Assembly: GCA_009760855.2 (NCBI GenBank)
Contig: WPIO01000001.1
Location: 9,052,501-9,116,500 of the forward strand
Direction of reading: 5' to 3'
Length of the DNA stretch: 64,000 bases
Origin: Cristatella mucedo
Lineage: Eukaryota; Bryozoa; Phylactolaemata; Cristatellidae
Within the stretch, counting starts at the first letter, position 1. Every line of letters begins with the position of its first letter. This document shows, one piece after another, positions 35,216-47,500 of this stretch. The position numbers and the translations under genes were made by a program. The notes beneath the pieces were generated by a model, which was given only the letters and a program-made list of their open reading frames with translations, was not told the DNA's origin and made no database searches.

Positions 35216-36110
35216 TAAGCTGCTGCCAGTTTTTATTCCATATTGGTAGCCGACAGTGAATGTGGATAAAATGCTCTATCGGAATACGAAGAACGTGTTG
35301 TTAGTAAGTCACATGTGTGATACCATGCTTTAGCAAATAAATAAACTATACTCGTTTTGAAATTATCTTGCGTTTTAGATTGCAATAGTGGACATTTACG
35401 ATAGGCACGGTTATTTAGCAAAACGTCACCCAGGTGCGGCTATAAGAATAGTTAGTGGTGTACGATACATTAATTTCGCAGTTTAGAAACCCGACTACAT
35501 ACAGCACCGTAGTACACAGCGTTCATGTAACTGTTCTTTCCCCAATCCTCAGCTCTCTTGCCAGTAAGTTACACCATTATACAAGCTCTTACAGCTTCTT
35601 GGTAAAGGTAAGCTGTACTGTGGTCTTGTGAGTCAAGACTGGAGTATTAGTGAGAGTGGGACAATGGGCAGAAAGCTGTAAAATTAAGAAGTTCATAATT
35701 GAAATACAACTATCAATAGACAGGCATTACTACGACTTTGAATTTGTGATATTTCTTTCGGTGCATGTTCATACTTGCATCTGTAGCCGAGAATGCAGGG
35801 GTCAGAGGCTAATTCCCGCCAAGCCTCGCAGTGCTCGGGCCATGCCGCCGCTAGCAATGCCACTGAGCAAACGTAAGACGAACTGCCGTCGGGTTAAACC
35901 TTTGTATAATATCGCATGCACCAAAAACTACAGGGGAACTAAACAAGTCTCTACTGGGAGGGCCCTATAAAAAGTGCACTATATTTGGGTAGGATGAAGC
36001 AGCAAGCACGAACAAATGCATTAGTTTGTCAGTCGGCTTCCGCAGTGCAGCCGTTGTACCGGCTCCGTTCCAACAGTACAAGCGTATGCCGTAAAAGATC
36101 CAAGTAGCTG
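35216..36110. other. No supported gene or repeat
   Basis: A frame at 35650-35970 is open, but it has no recognisable domain. Nothing else stands out. Confidence 0.3.
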
Positions 36111-36680
36111 AGTAACTGCTTGGCCATTCCTAGCCAACGTCTACCAGTCAAGCAACGGATTGACTTCAAGGTTTTGTCGCTCACTTTTAGGTCTCTTCAT
36201 TCTATGGCTCCAGCCTACCTTTCAGATATACTACCCCATACACTCGCTTTTCGGAATCCAACAGTCTAGAAATACCTCGTACAAACCTTAAATCCTTTGG
36301 AGACCGTGCATTTAGCTCGTATGCTCCCACAGCCTGGAACTCCCTCCCGACCTGCATCAAAACATCCCCTGACCTGACCACATTTAAAAGAAACCTAAAA
36401 ACATACCTATTTAGGACAGCATTTAGTGGGTCCTTGTGATTCGTCCTCGATGTGCTTTTGCGTGCTGACACTGTTCATGCTGCCACTAACCACATTTGCA
36501 TGCTGACCCAGTGCATGTAACCCCTAACCATGTTATTCATTTTGTTTGTTTTTCAAGCATGATTTTACTTACTATTCTATTGCGTATCACTTTGCAGCAA
36601 ATGTAAAGCGCCTAGAAAGAGATTAAGTTCTCTGAGGGCGCTTTATCAAGTGCAATATTATTATTATTATTATTATTACC
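36111..36680 (+). mobile_element. LINE-A 3' fragment with ATT tail
   Basis: It begins in the C-terminal coding region (PVKQRIDFKVLS equivalent near 36150) and passes through AWNSLPTCIKTSPDLTTF (about 36330-36385). The 3' untranslated region is well preserved, with an intact stem-loop (GCGCCTAGAAAGAGATTAAG) and an ATT run ending near 36678. About 20 bases of PHQAKHR-coding sequence are missing near 36238. Confidence 0.87.
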
Positions 36681-37112
36681 ACACTCAGGAGCTTCTGCCG
36701 AAAGACGCCAACTCACGGGGAGGGGGTCCACCAACAAACTACACGGGGAACGCGGAATATACATGTCACAACAACGAGCGTGCTATCCAGCTCCGCTCGG
36801 GCCTTGGGTACTCGTTGCCTTGCGTGCGTGGCCGCATCACCAGAGCACGCCCTCACCTATCCAGGTGCGTAAATCGACGAAGCCGTGAGCGTCCAACACC
36901 GCGACTTACTCGGTCAACTTCCCTGATCCATGAGCACCGGAGACCTCTCGTCACCGTACATCCGGCCTTGCCCATAGGTCAGACTCCGGCCTAGCCGGTG
37001 ACCCTTACCACATTACAGCCGTCCTGTTCCAGCCAACCAAACCTAGCCTGGGTAGACATCTACAGGTAAGTAACTGAGTTTGTAAGTCTATTCGTCCCAA
37101 TCATTTGCTAGC

Positions 37113-37262
37113 CGAGCTGGTTTTGTCCAGCGGTTAAGGTGCTCGCCCCGAACGAGGTCTTGATGAGGTCTTGGGCTCGAGACGGGGGGGGGGGGGGCTT
37201 ATGTGAAGCACCTGAATAGAGATTGAATTCTCTTCTGAGGCTATACAAAAAATTATTTACTA
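37113..37262 (+). mobile_element. SINE-A copy with a poly-G run
   Basis: The head (GAGCTGGTTTTGTCCAGCGG, TGCTCGCCCCG) and tail (CACCTGAATAGAGATTGAA) are present. About 14 G replace the usual sequence after the B-box region. The closing arm of the tail stem is mutated. Confidence 0.8.
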
Positions 37263-39690
37263 TCGTATTCATTGAGTAAGTTAACTTGGAATTGCGTGTC
37301 GTTATGTCTGCCATGTGGTGTAGCATGTCTGCGTGTGTGATCAATCAAGTGTTAAAATGCTCGAAATCTGTGTTTATATATATACCTGAATTTATTATAC
37401 GTATTACCAGTATTTATATATACTCGAATTGATTATATGCAAGTTTTTGCTCACACTAGCCGTACAAAAGGTGTTTATAAGTGTTTTAGCATGCCTTTGG
37501 CTGAGTGCCTATCTACTTGATTGTCTTTGTGTTTGTTTTTGTGGTTGAATGTGCTTTTGTTTTAGTTGTCTTGTGCATGCGTTTGATTGCGTGTGCGTGC
37601 ACGCGTTTTCTTGAGCATGCGTGTGCGTGCGTTCGTGTTAAATCGCTCAGCTTCCATGCCTCTCTAGGGTACAGCTCCTTGGCTCTAGCATTTCAGCTGC
37701 AGGGGCGTCCAGCTGGCTGGCAGTTGTACGCCCAACATTAAGACCAGATGGCGTGGTGCTACAAATACAATGTCTGCCACTCTCTATCCGCTGCCATCGC
37801 TGCCGCTCTTGTTCTGCTGTTGTGCACTCGCTCGGTTCAAACCAGCAGCGGTCAACTAGCATAGCTGCTTTTATCAGGCTGCTGGGCCGACTGAGAGACG
37901 GTACAGCAGTTAGTTGGCCCCAAGCTCTGCAAGTAGCCTCAATATGCATCCAGCTTGAAGCCTCAACCTGATGGTCGACTAGTTGTAGCATCCAGCCTTT
38001 GGCGGGAGGTCTTCGAATGTAATTTTTCGTTTGCCTGTCTTCTGACTCCTGCTTCGTGCCGCAAACGTGTCATTATTGCTAGTTTAAAACCGAATCAACG
38101 TAAGATTTATCTTCTGCATGCTCCTCAATCATGTAAGTTCTTCTGGTGACCCGTTTTGATCATTAGCAATAGATCTGGCTCTTACAGTCTTTAAGATCTT
38201 TAGCACAGCCGGGTCCCTATGAAAAAATAACCTAAGCCTCCGTGAACAGTAACTCTGCATAATTGATAGCGTAATTAGATTGTAAAAGTTCTAGCATGGG
38301 CTATTGATCACGCCGACATAGGTGTGCTAGTGGTCTAGATTGTTTATTTTGTCACTAGTTTTTCCTGAGTTTCAAGCTTATTGATGCTGCTTCTGCTGGA
38401 TGGGTCATCTTAATTGCGCCTTATTTATACAGTCACTAAAACACGACGTACGTGGTCTGAAAGATGTTCCAGATTACTTCCAGGCATGATCTGCATCCAT
38501 CTGCTTATAGGCAACTTCTTAATTGACGAAGTCTAGAATGACAATGGAAGTAAGGTGCGGTTCGCAGCACTGGCCTCCATTTTATGCAAGTTTGTGCTTG
38601 TGACCTTATTGTAATGCTGCTGATAATAACTATACAGTCGCAAAGCAGCAGAATTAAATCTAGTCAGCTAAGGCATAAGCATAACGAGGCTATTGCTGTA
38701 TTTACTTTGTTCGTTCTTAGCTTTCCTTTAACGTACTCCTACTTTCAACTGTTTTCAGCATGGCATCATAGGTATTTGCACTTACAGTGCAGCTAAAGCC
38801 ATTAATTGAAAGACGAAAATTCACCTAATAGTTTATAATTAATCAAATACTATTCGGAAAAAGGCAAGCTTCAATCTCAAGATTAGTTCAGCTAACATCT
38901 CTCTTAGAGCGTCTCCATCACCAGACCTCTTCGGCGATTTTTTGTGTGGAAATCAAATAACTTAATTACAGTTGAGACGTTTGCTCAAACTAGCAGTGCA
39001 AGGTGTGCTCCGGATTCTATCTATTAAACTAGTTGCCCTATTAAAGGTTTAGTCAGCTGTTAGCCGGAGATTTAAGCTAGGTGTTATCTTTGGCAAGCGG
39101 CATGGTAGTCGGAATAAAAGAATGTACCGACCCTCGAGCTAGAAGTTACACCTCGGAGTTATCCTCAGAGCCAAAGCGAAAGCAATGCTAGCAAATTGAG
39201 TGTATAACAGGACTAATATGAATATTACTTCGGTGGCCTCAGTAGATTACAACGAGTGACAATGCTGAGCGTGTGACCTGATAAAAATTTTTAGAATTTA
39301 TAAATTTAAAATGTTTTAGGGAATAAAGCTGGTTTCTAGTTCTCTGCAAGTGCGAGTGTTTTGCTATGTAAATTGACATGCTGCAAGCGTAAAATTAAAC
39401 CACATAGGATTTGAGAGCAGGCAATTGCACAGATAGTTCAACCTTAGATCCTTACAGAGAACCTTAATTTCGCAAGAAATTTTAATTAATATACATTTTG
39501 CTTCAATTAACAGCCATCTTTACCCCTTTTTGCAGTCAAATGCTACCGGTGCGGTCAACTGCAAATCCATGGAAGTGGATGCCGTGATAGTCTCAACAGA
39601 ACTGACATCGACGACTGTCTAAATGTACTATACGACGGCTGCCTCACCATACACTATACAGACCAAAATGGCTATCCTGTAGTTAAGTCT
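37263..39690. other. Unassigned sequence; GT-rich patch
   Basis: A GTGTGCGTGC-rich patch lies at 37500-37640. A 114-codon minus-strand frame (37647-37991) has no recognisable domain. A weak LINE-A-like segment (AGCTAACATCTCTCTTAGAG) occurs near 38890. No gene is supported. Confidence 0.35.
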
Positions 39691-39693
39691 TTT

Positions 39694-39838
39694 AGCTGGT
39701 TTGGTCTAGTGGTTAAGGTGCTCGCCCCGACCAAGGTCTGACTGAGGTCGTGGGCTCGAGCCCCGAGGTATATATGAAGCGCCTGAATAGAGATTAAGTT
39801 CTCTTGGGGCGCTATATAAATGAATTATATTTATATTT
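39694..39838 (+). mobile_element. SINE-A copy, well preserved
   Basis: The tRNA-like head has an A-box-like TGGTCTAGTGG and B-box-like GGGCTCGAGCCCC. The tail reads GCGCCTGAATAGAGATTAAG, then the closing arm TTGGGGCGC, then ATATAAATGAATTATATTTA. This is the family form against which the other copies were compared. Confidence 0.88.
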
Positions 39839-41160
39839 TTAAGTGTAGCATTCCTACTACCTTTGGTAAGTTACACTTCATACTCATATTCCTATTCATA
39901 CACTTCATATTACAAAAGGTTTAATCAGTGTGGTACTGGGAGTAAGATATCAACCTGATGAGTACTCCGAAATGGTTGTTACCGCGTTAGAGTCTTAGTG
40001 CAACGGTTAATCTCCTTCGAGTAAGGAACTTATACTTCATGTTGCAAAAGGTATAATAGGTTTAAAGTTGTAATAGCCTTGATAGCATCGAGTGCCGTCG
40101 ATTTTTCAAATTATAAAACATATTTATTAATCAATTATTGAAAATGGAAGACGTAGAAGTTACCGGTTCTGTTTTTAACCTAACCATTGATAACTTGCGA
40201 GTTGTTTTTAACTACTTTAATAAATTTGACTCAACAAATGTTTGACGAGCCAATTCTGTGTACGTTTGTATGCATGCCTATTTCAATTTTGTGACCATTC
40301 CGTATAAATTCGCAAGCATTCACTCATCAGCAGCTGCTGTTGGTGCCGAGAAAATTGCTTTCAAAACATTTATTATACAAAGTTTTTTCCCGTAAGTATC
40401 ATTCATAATGAATTAAAATACCCAGCAGAGTCACGAGGGCAATCGAGGAAGGAAGTATGAAAGTCTCTGTGTAGGACGTCTGGAAGGAATTTGCCTCACT
40501 CAGGAGCGGAGACAAGCTATCGTTATGCAAGCCATTGGAAGTAAATTTCATGGTCTGTGTCGTGCTTGGCAACTTTTCAATTTTACAAGGGGTCTTTAAG
40601 TGAAATAATTGAATATCTAATTACTTGTTCTGGGGGAACGGAGGGAATCTGCAGGTTAAAATTGGTGCAGCAGATCATGTAGTTGTAAATTACCCAATGG
40701 ATGGTGGATATTGTGTTCATGAGATGTTCACTTTATCATAGGTGGAACCTATCCAGTTTCTTGTGGTGTAACCTATTGAATACTTTGCAGCCATATATGG
40801 ATAAGAGACTATTTATTTCTTTTCGGTAACTCTATGTCTTGACCCGAGAAGTGCAAGTCGTTACAACAGCTAAGATTTTGCATTTATAGGTAGCACTATA
40901 AGTTAACTAGGTGGGGTTATTTACTCATAGCTTATGCATCAAAAAGGTATTAAAAGTGATCAATACTGCTCACTAACAGTCTCTTGCGATCAAGAGAGTG
41001 CCGCTCTTGAATATTACCTTTTTAATCATTTCTAACGAGAAACTGATGCATGATTGTCTCTTGGATCACATATCGCATTGAACACCAGAAATGAATTCAA
41101 TTTAACATGTTCTGTATTTATACCGAGTTTTCTCGTTTAAATTCTAACCTTGATCCTCCG
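39839..41160. other. No supported gene; AT-rich
   Basis: The only structure I notice is a loose direct repeat of ACTTCATRTTRCAAAAGGT at about 39902 and 40033. Confidence 0.35.
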
Positions 41161-41265
41161 AGTATAATAAAAATAATAATAATAATGTACTTGATAAAGC
41201 GCCCTCAGAAAACTTAATCTCTTTCTAGGCGCTTTGCATTTGCTGCAAAGGGAATGTGGTGATCA
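41161..41265 (-). mobile_element. LINE-A extreme 3' end
   Basis: The ATT tail (AATAATAAT on the plus strand) and stem-loop (GCGCCCTCAG...CTAGGCGC) are intact. Only about 100 bp remain, so it is strongly 5'-truncated. Confidence 0.85.
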
Positions 41266-43576
41266 GTGAACTTATCAACGAGAGATTTAAGAAAGTGGAC
41301 TTGAACGACCTCCTGAAGTCCACAGAGCCGTGGTTGTTCACCCTTTTCTGAAACTTCAGGGCTCTACTTGGTTCTTCTGTAACAACTGATTGCCAGGAAG
41401 CTCAGAATCAGTGTGACGAAGCTTTTCCAAGCAGTTTTCTCTCTTTGAGTGTAAGTAAGTGAGCTTCTTGTGCAAACATTTTCATTCGGTGATCTTTCTT
41501 ATTTGTTATCCAACAAAGATAAGTTCTGTGACCTTCGTCTCAAAAAGCGTTGTGGAGGTTCGAGCAAGGGCTGCCGAATCCATATCTCAAGGTGTGACGA
41601 ATCACTTCTTAAACCAGAATTAATTTGATGCACATTGGTAGCCCGAACCTCTTCCGAGGTATATATAAATGAATCCCACTTGTAATATTTGCTCCCGACC
41701 AAGACCTTTGTCTAGCGTCTATTTCTGCCTGTATTAGTGAGCATGGCCGTCCAAACTGTCCAAGGCAAACGTAGGAGCTAACTTTGCACAATCTACCTTG
41801 GAGACCTAGAAGGAATATCGCAATGTTACAGTATCTGGTGCCATCAGCCAAAGTCACCACACCTCAAGGCTTCCAGCAATATCTTGACCTTAGTGCAATC
41901 CTCTATAAGGTGCACCAAGTGAGCCAGAGAAAGAGACTGGATGGCTAAGAAACTAAAGAAATTGTCGCGTCACTTCCTCTCATTTGCCACTCACACATTT
42001 ACTGTTTTAATGTTTTCATCCAATGAGTTCTACTGCCTTAGAATCGACGTCAAATGTTCGGTACCGATCGCTAATAATTGTATTAAAGACCCAATTCTGC
42101 GTTTGGTTTGTACTGATCCTCGGCATGGATAGTTAAATGTACTTAGGTGGGCCTCACACCTCTTTGCGGATACTGCCAGTGAGGTTTTTTTTCTTTTGCT
42201 TTGATTAATCTATAGAAGACTAGCAAATGCATCTGTCGAATGCTTGCAGACTTCAGATGCAATCTTAGCAAAATGCAGATGTGTATATTATTAGGCTGTT
42301 GGCACTAAAACAGACTAGTTGGCTTTAAAGGAAACCTGTTTATGTTTTATTTAGAAAATACGGACAAGTTGCAACACAGGTTTAGTAATAATTTCCAAAA
42401 TAACAAAAAATAATTGGTGAAATTATTGGTTTTTAGAAAAACTGGTCAAGTAGCATCCATCAATGACGTTGTGTAGAGACGAAAAATGAGCTTGAACTTT
42501 AAGTACTGAACCTTATTATGCTTCCTATGAAAACTTGATTACTCCTTATTACAAGATTTTTTAACTGTGTGATTATGTTCAAAAATGTACTGCGTAAAAA
42601 TCTGAATTTTTAATGCCAGGCTTGTTAAACTGCTGTACCTTTGTTGCTCTAGAAAATAATTAAATTTCAAAATTTCTTACCAGAAAAATGCCATGCTTGA
42701 GAGAAATGATGGCTCTTTTCTATATTTTAATGCATCATCGATTGCATAATCAGACTTTAAAGGTATAACTAAAATTACACAGGCTTAGTGGTGTTATTCA
42801 CTTTTGTTAACACATAACCTAACAGTAGTAATTGCAAATGGTCCAGATGATAGAAAATCAAAATCTAGTCTTACAGGCATTGCGATCTACATTTACCTTG
42901 AAAAATTAAATGCAATTAACTTCTAACCCATCATATTTTTTATCCAGTGAGATTTCTTGATGAACAGGGCCGTTTATTTTCACCCTTCAAAAGGCGCGAG
43001 CAGAACTAAGATCTCTCGGCATTCAGCCTTTCTAATACTGTCCCGTGCTATACTTTCGAACTTATAGCTTTAAATGCCTCTCTTTAAATATCTGTGTTAA
43101 GGCCATCTAAGACTTCAGCTTTTTGCTGCTGACACCGAAGCGTATGAAGCAGCCATAGAGTAAGCTACCCGACACTTGGCCCAGAGATTTACCATATAGT
43201 GTCTGCTAACAGATTGGCATATTCTTAAAGGTATTCTTTGGAATGTTACTCCAGGTAAGTCGGCTGCTGTGGTCAAAACATCGTCAGGTGATCAAAGTGG
43301 TTCCTTCCATGTTCACCATTCTTGGGAAAGGCTGCGACTTGGCCAATCCGATCAATAATGCCAAAAGAATACGCCTATGGGCATCGATAATAGAAACATA
43401 AACTTTGTATTAATGCAACCATACTTCTATGAGACATGCAAATCGTTGGCATTCCGTAGTCTAAATGATGTCTATGATGATGTCAAGACTAGAGCCTGAG
43501 TTACAAACTGCTAGATAGCCTCAATCTACCGCTGAGACGTGCAAGTCCCTGCACGGTTAGGTTTGGTGGGAGCTCT
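41266..43576. other. AT-rich sequence containing duplication E
   Basis: Apart from duplicated block E (41685-41914) I recognise nothing. Frames up to 83 codons are present with no domain. Confidence 0.35.
41685..41914. repeat. Duplicated block E, copy 1
   Basis: The block is repeated in the same orientation at 45982-46212 with only a few differences (for example TGTCCAAGG versus TGTCCTAAGG). Its flanks are different in the two places. Confidence 0.92.
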
Positions 43577-43820
43577 AATTCCATGTCACATGCATCGGTG
43601 ACATTAGGAGCTTCAAATGCAGTTCTGTTCTTTATGTGTTACACAATCCTGCTGCAGGTAGCACTACTTCCACTGCCGTGCCATCCTACTAATATGCCCG
43701 CGTGTGTTTTCCTTGCACTTTTGTTATGTCCTCTCTATTCATGTCAGTAATAAGAGCTTATCCCAATTTTCCATATAAGACTGACCATTACAGATACATG
43801 TCCTTAAAAGTATCAGCAAT
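43577..43820. repeat. Duplicated block F, copy 1
   Basis: The reverse complement of this block occurs at 46212-46456, directly adjoining the second copy of E. The frame MCFPCTFVMSSLFMSVIRAY is therefore seen on opposite strands in the two places, but there is no other sign that it is coding. Confidence 0.92.
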
Positions 43821-43899
43821 TGGGCAGGCTAGCTCGTCAGTCTGGATAGCTCTTGTGCCCTTTCTGGCTAATTACCTGCGACTGCGTTTCTTGCTGTAC

Positions 43900-44225
43900 T
43901 TCGGTTAAACATCTGAATGCAGGTAAAACACTGGGAGCTACAGCCGGAGTAAGAAATCAGTGAGTCAGTTGATAGCTCTATATGAATTAAGCTGTGGGCA
44001 GAGCATTCTAAGAATCCACTGAGAGCATCGAGATTCACGGCGGTTTTGAAACTTCCTTGAACTTGGTAACAAGACTAAGGATAGGTGTCAATAAACTGTA
44101 GTAGAATGCCAACAATGTGGAAGCTCTCAGCCATAAATTACTCACTTTTTATTGATGGCACGAGCGACAGAATAGAGGCATGTGGCTTTTATTCATGGTA
44201 ATTCACCTAAAAGCCAACACAACTC
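43900..44225. repeat. Dispersed repeat D, copy 2
   Basis: The stretch aligns with 21585-21965. Here it runs directly into LINE-A sequence at about 44226. Confidence 0.6.
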
Positions 44226-44970
44226 AACTTTTCACAGTTTACACTCTCCTGCCTACCGATATGATCCCCAAGGGCAGCTCTATAGAGGTCGGCCACAAGG
44301 CGAATGCTTAAAAGCTGAATGCAGCCATACTCCCAGTGCACAATCACGACTTTCATTTCTATGACAACGACACGCAACTGTACCTATGCGTTGACCCCCA
44401 GGTCTCCTGCACGTCGGCTTCTCTTCACTCCCTTGCTGCCTCCTTTACTGACATCCGCACATGGATGGCAACAGATTTTCTCAAATTGGATTATGATAAA
44501 AACCAACTTGCTAGCTGTCGGCTAGCCAAGAGTGACTTAGAAACTAGAAAGCTCAATACTCAAAATAAGCTCTGCCAGCATATCTCTAGTAGCGTCTATA
44601 CGAAATCTGGGTGTCCGGTTTCCAAGTGATTGATCAGTAGGCAACAGAAATTAGCTTCACTGTCAAGTCTGCCTACTTTCAGTTACATTGCATTGCAAAA
44701 ACTAGGGCAGGCTTAGACAGGGATAATACATCCAATTTAATCTATAGTTTGCGATATTCCGGCTTTCGGATCTGCCTGCCTGTGCAATCAGGCACTAGCA
44801 GTTGGTCCACAATTCTTAAGCTAAGCTTGGCTACCGTAAGGCTCCCAGTTGCTGCATCATGCAACTCGCTGACCTTTTTGGGCTCCCACTCAAGCAGCTT
44901 GACAACTTCAAGGTTCTGTCACTAACTTGTGGTTTCCAGTATTATGTGGCTCCACTCAATCTATCGTGAC
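44226..44970 (+). mobile_element. LINE-A, decayed internal fragment
   Basis: It shares a subgroup with 22890-23560. The catalytic region is readable as YDNDTQLYLCVDP (about 44360-44400), an altered form of YADDTQLYL. About 60 bases are inserted after GATCCCCAAG near 44273. It ends at about 44970, without a tail. Confidence 0.8.
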
Positions 44971-44989
44971 CATTCCCGAACCAGAACCG

Positions 44990-45167
44990 GTATGAGGGGG
45001 CCCAGCCACCGAACCCTGAGGTGCCTGTGCTTTAAGAGTTTCCTGGATGACCGACAGCTTTTTATATCTGCACTCTGACCTCTCTCCCTGAAGTACGACA
45101 TAACCCAGGACACCAAGGCTTCGCGACGAGGTGCTCCAGAATGATTTGGGACATGAGCAATTATTAT

Positions 45168-45251
<84 letters not shown>

Positions 45252-45670
45252 CAATTATAATTATATAATTATATATATATTATAATTTATTACATCATAC
45301 CGTTCTAAAATTACAAACTTGCCCACTTTACTCAAAACTAGTTCGTATTTAGTGCACAATTCGTCTTATGCAGCTCGTTAACTTTGTTACTACCGATAAA
45401 AATAGTGTATATGTTATTATTGCTTACGATATTATCACTAGATTCGTTTTAAAACAACAGGTCGTTCGTGGGTTGCGATTGCTTTTCCAGAACCTTATGC
45501 AGCTAGTGAAGGTTGTCATGGTGGCGTGGGCCAAAACCTGGGTGTTAGCCCAGGGTTAAGGTCATGTACGTCACGAGTTTGGTCGCGTGCTCGAATCCTG
45601 CAGGAGTAACCCACTATTGCCCACTGCAAGCAATGACTCCTCGGCCGCTTTATAAACGAGGCTGTTTGCA
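44990..45670. repeat. Array modules M8-M9, copy 2
   Basis: This aligns with 10746-11335, with a TA microsatellite expanded in the middle. It marks the left edge of the right-hand array. Confidence 0.75.
45171..45250. repeat. (TA)n microsatellite
   Basis: This is a run of about 77 alternating T/A bases followed by AT-rich imperfect palindromes to 45295. The paralogous position near 10925 has no such run. Confidence 0.97.
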
Positions 45671-45883
45671 GGAGTGATCGAGTGACTACGCATAGCCGCG
45701 GCAGCGGTGGCAGTGTCGGCGCCAGCTCTGTGTCGGAACATGAAATTTATCGGACTGTATCACCGGCCGCGTCTCGACGATGCACAGAAGATTCGAGGCC
45801 GGCTCTTCAATACTTAACAATGGATTGCGAGTATCGACGGTGGCTGCAAACTTGGCCGAAGCTACAGGTGCTAGACCGAAATT

Positions 45884-45980
45884 GCCCAGTAGGTAAGGTG
45901 CTCATTCCTCACGACCGAGGTCGCGGATTTGAATACTGCACTGAGTTATCCTTATTTATATCCTTATTTATATTTATATC
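45884..45980 (+). mobile_element. tRNA-like SINE relic
   Basis: GTAGGTAAGGTGCTC, CACGACCGAGGTCGCGG and ATTTGAATACTGC resemble the head of SINE-B in plus orientation. A TTATTTATAT-rich tail follows. It is too decayed to be sure which family it belongs to. Confidence 0.5.
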
Positions 45981-45981
45981 C

Positions 45982-46456
45982 ATATTTGCTCCCGACCAAG
46001 ACCTTTGTCTAGCGTCTATTTCTGCCTGTATTAGTGAGCATGGCCGTCCAAACTGTCCTAAGGCAAACGTAGGAGCTAACTTTGCACAATCTACCTTGGA
46101 GACCTAGAAGGGATATCGCAATGTTACAGCATCTGGTGCCATCAGCCAAAGTCACCACACCTCAAGGCTTCCAGCAATATCTTGACCTTAGTGCAATCCT
46201 CTATAAGGTGCATTGCTGATACTTTTAAGGACATGTATCTGTAATGGTCAGTCTTATATGGAAAATTGGGATAAGCTCTTATTACTGACATGAATAGAGA
46301 GGACATAACAAAAGTGCAAGGAAAACACACGCGGGCATATTAGTAGGATGGCACGGCAGTGGAAGTAGTGCTACCTGCAGCAGGATTGTGTAACACATAA
46401 AGAACAGAACTGCATTTGAAGCTCCTAATGTCACCGATGCATGTGACATTGGAATT
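45982..46456. repeat. Composite duplication E + inverted F
   Basis: Positions 45982-46212 copy 41685-41914. From 46212 the sequence is the reverse complement of 43577-43820. The join at about 46212 shows about one base of shared sequence. High identity over both parts suggests a single recent rearrangement. Confidence 0.9.
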
Positions 46457-46639
46457 ATTGCCAAGTGCAAGCGGGTGGTAAGAGCATATAATAATCTTCT
46501 GCCGCCACACAATTGATTCTATTAAATAAGCTATGAGCCGAAGCAGCTTATAGCAATAAGCAAATCGCGATTTCCCTGGATTGGCAACTTTTTTATTCAT
46601 GCACTTGGGTTATTTATTTCGGATGACTCCAGTGGCACC

Positions 46640-47250
46640 AAAGCACTCTCCCGCACGTTCAGGCTCCAAGGACTCACCAGACTCAAATGAATCCCGGCAC
46701 CCGGCTTAAAGGTCTTGGAGGTCTGACGGCCTATTAGAGGTACCTACTAATTTTCTACGGAGGCATTTTGAACTTGGCGAGAAATCGTAAATGACTACCG
46801 GATGCCCACCCGCAGAATGGGGGATGCAGAATCAAGCGAGTTCTCCAAATTGACTCTTATGTAAGTGGGCTGAAACAGATGTTAGCTAGGTCTGCATTTA
46901 TTGTTAATTTTAGGGTGAAGTTCAAGAGAAATCTCTATTTAAGGATTGATATTAATATCGGTACGAATTGATGCCAGAAGAGTTGCTGAGAGGTTAAGGC
47001 ACACTCTAGACGCGTCAAAGGAGGCCTACTAAGCGGCACGAGCAAGCGAGATTTCGTCGCGCCCATACAAGCTCCTCAAATGGACGTGCGCCGATTAATG
47101 TTCAGACCAGCTCCAAGCATCCTGTCGGTGAACCTTGTGAGAGCAGCTCCAGGTTTACCCGAAATGGCAAAAAATCATTCCCAGTCGACGGTCGTTAGAG
47201 CTTGTGCAGGCGTCCCAGCCAGCACGCCCTAGCATCGCCTCAGGTTCATT
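46640..47250. repeat. Array module M10, copy 3 (shortened)
   Basis: It matches 11900-12510 and then stops after GCATCGCCTCAGG. The sequence then runs into a coiled-coil promoter block, so the AT-rich part of M10 and the whole gene body are missing here. Confidence 0.7.
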
Positions 47251-47279
47251 TCACTCTGGCTTTTTCGCAGCACCAGCAT

Positions 47280-47500
47280 CGAGCTCGAGAAACAGATCAG
47301 CTGATTGGTGAGACAGAGGCAAAGCACTTGCCGAAGAACTATTGAGCTTGACCACGATTCACCAGGTTACAATGGCGAATACATACTTGCGTACGATTGC
47401 TCAGCACTCGAATTCTACAGCGTTTCGCTACGCTGTAGAATTCACTGCGTCATAATCACACACGCTCATGTAATTTGCTCCTTCATCTGCCCCCCCCCCC
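47280..47500 (-). promoter_or_regulatory. Orphan coiled-coil promoter block with long palindrome
   Basis: The block matches 59890-60050 but has no gene downstream. It contains GAATTCTACAGCGT at 47410-47423, six bases, then the exact reverse complement at 47430-47443. The other copies keep only the inner six bases of the left arm. The TATA-like element is weakened (ATACATAC near 47386). A C run lies at about 47482-47495. Confidence 0.45.

Noticed and set aside
45682-46107. A 141-codon plus-strand frame
   Set aside because: It runs through a tRNA-like SINE relic and into duplicated block E, with no conserved domain.
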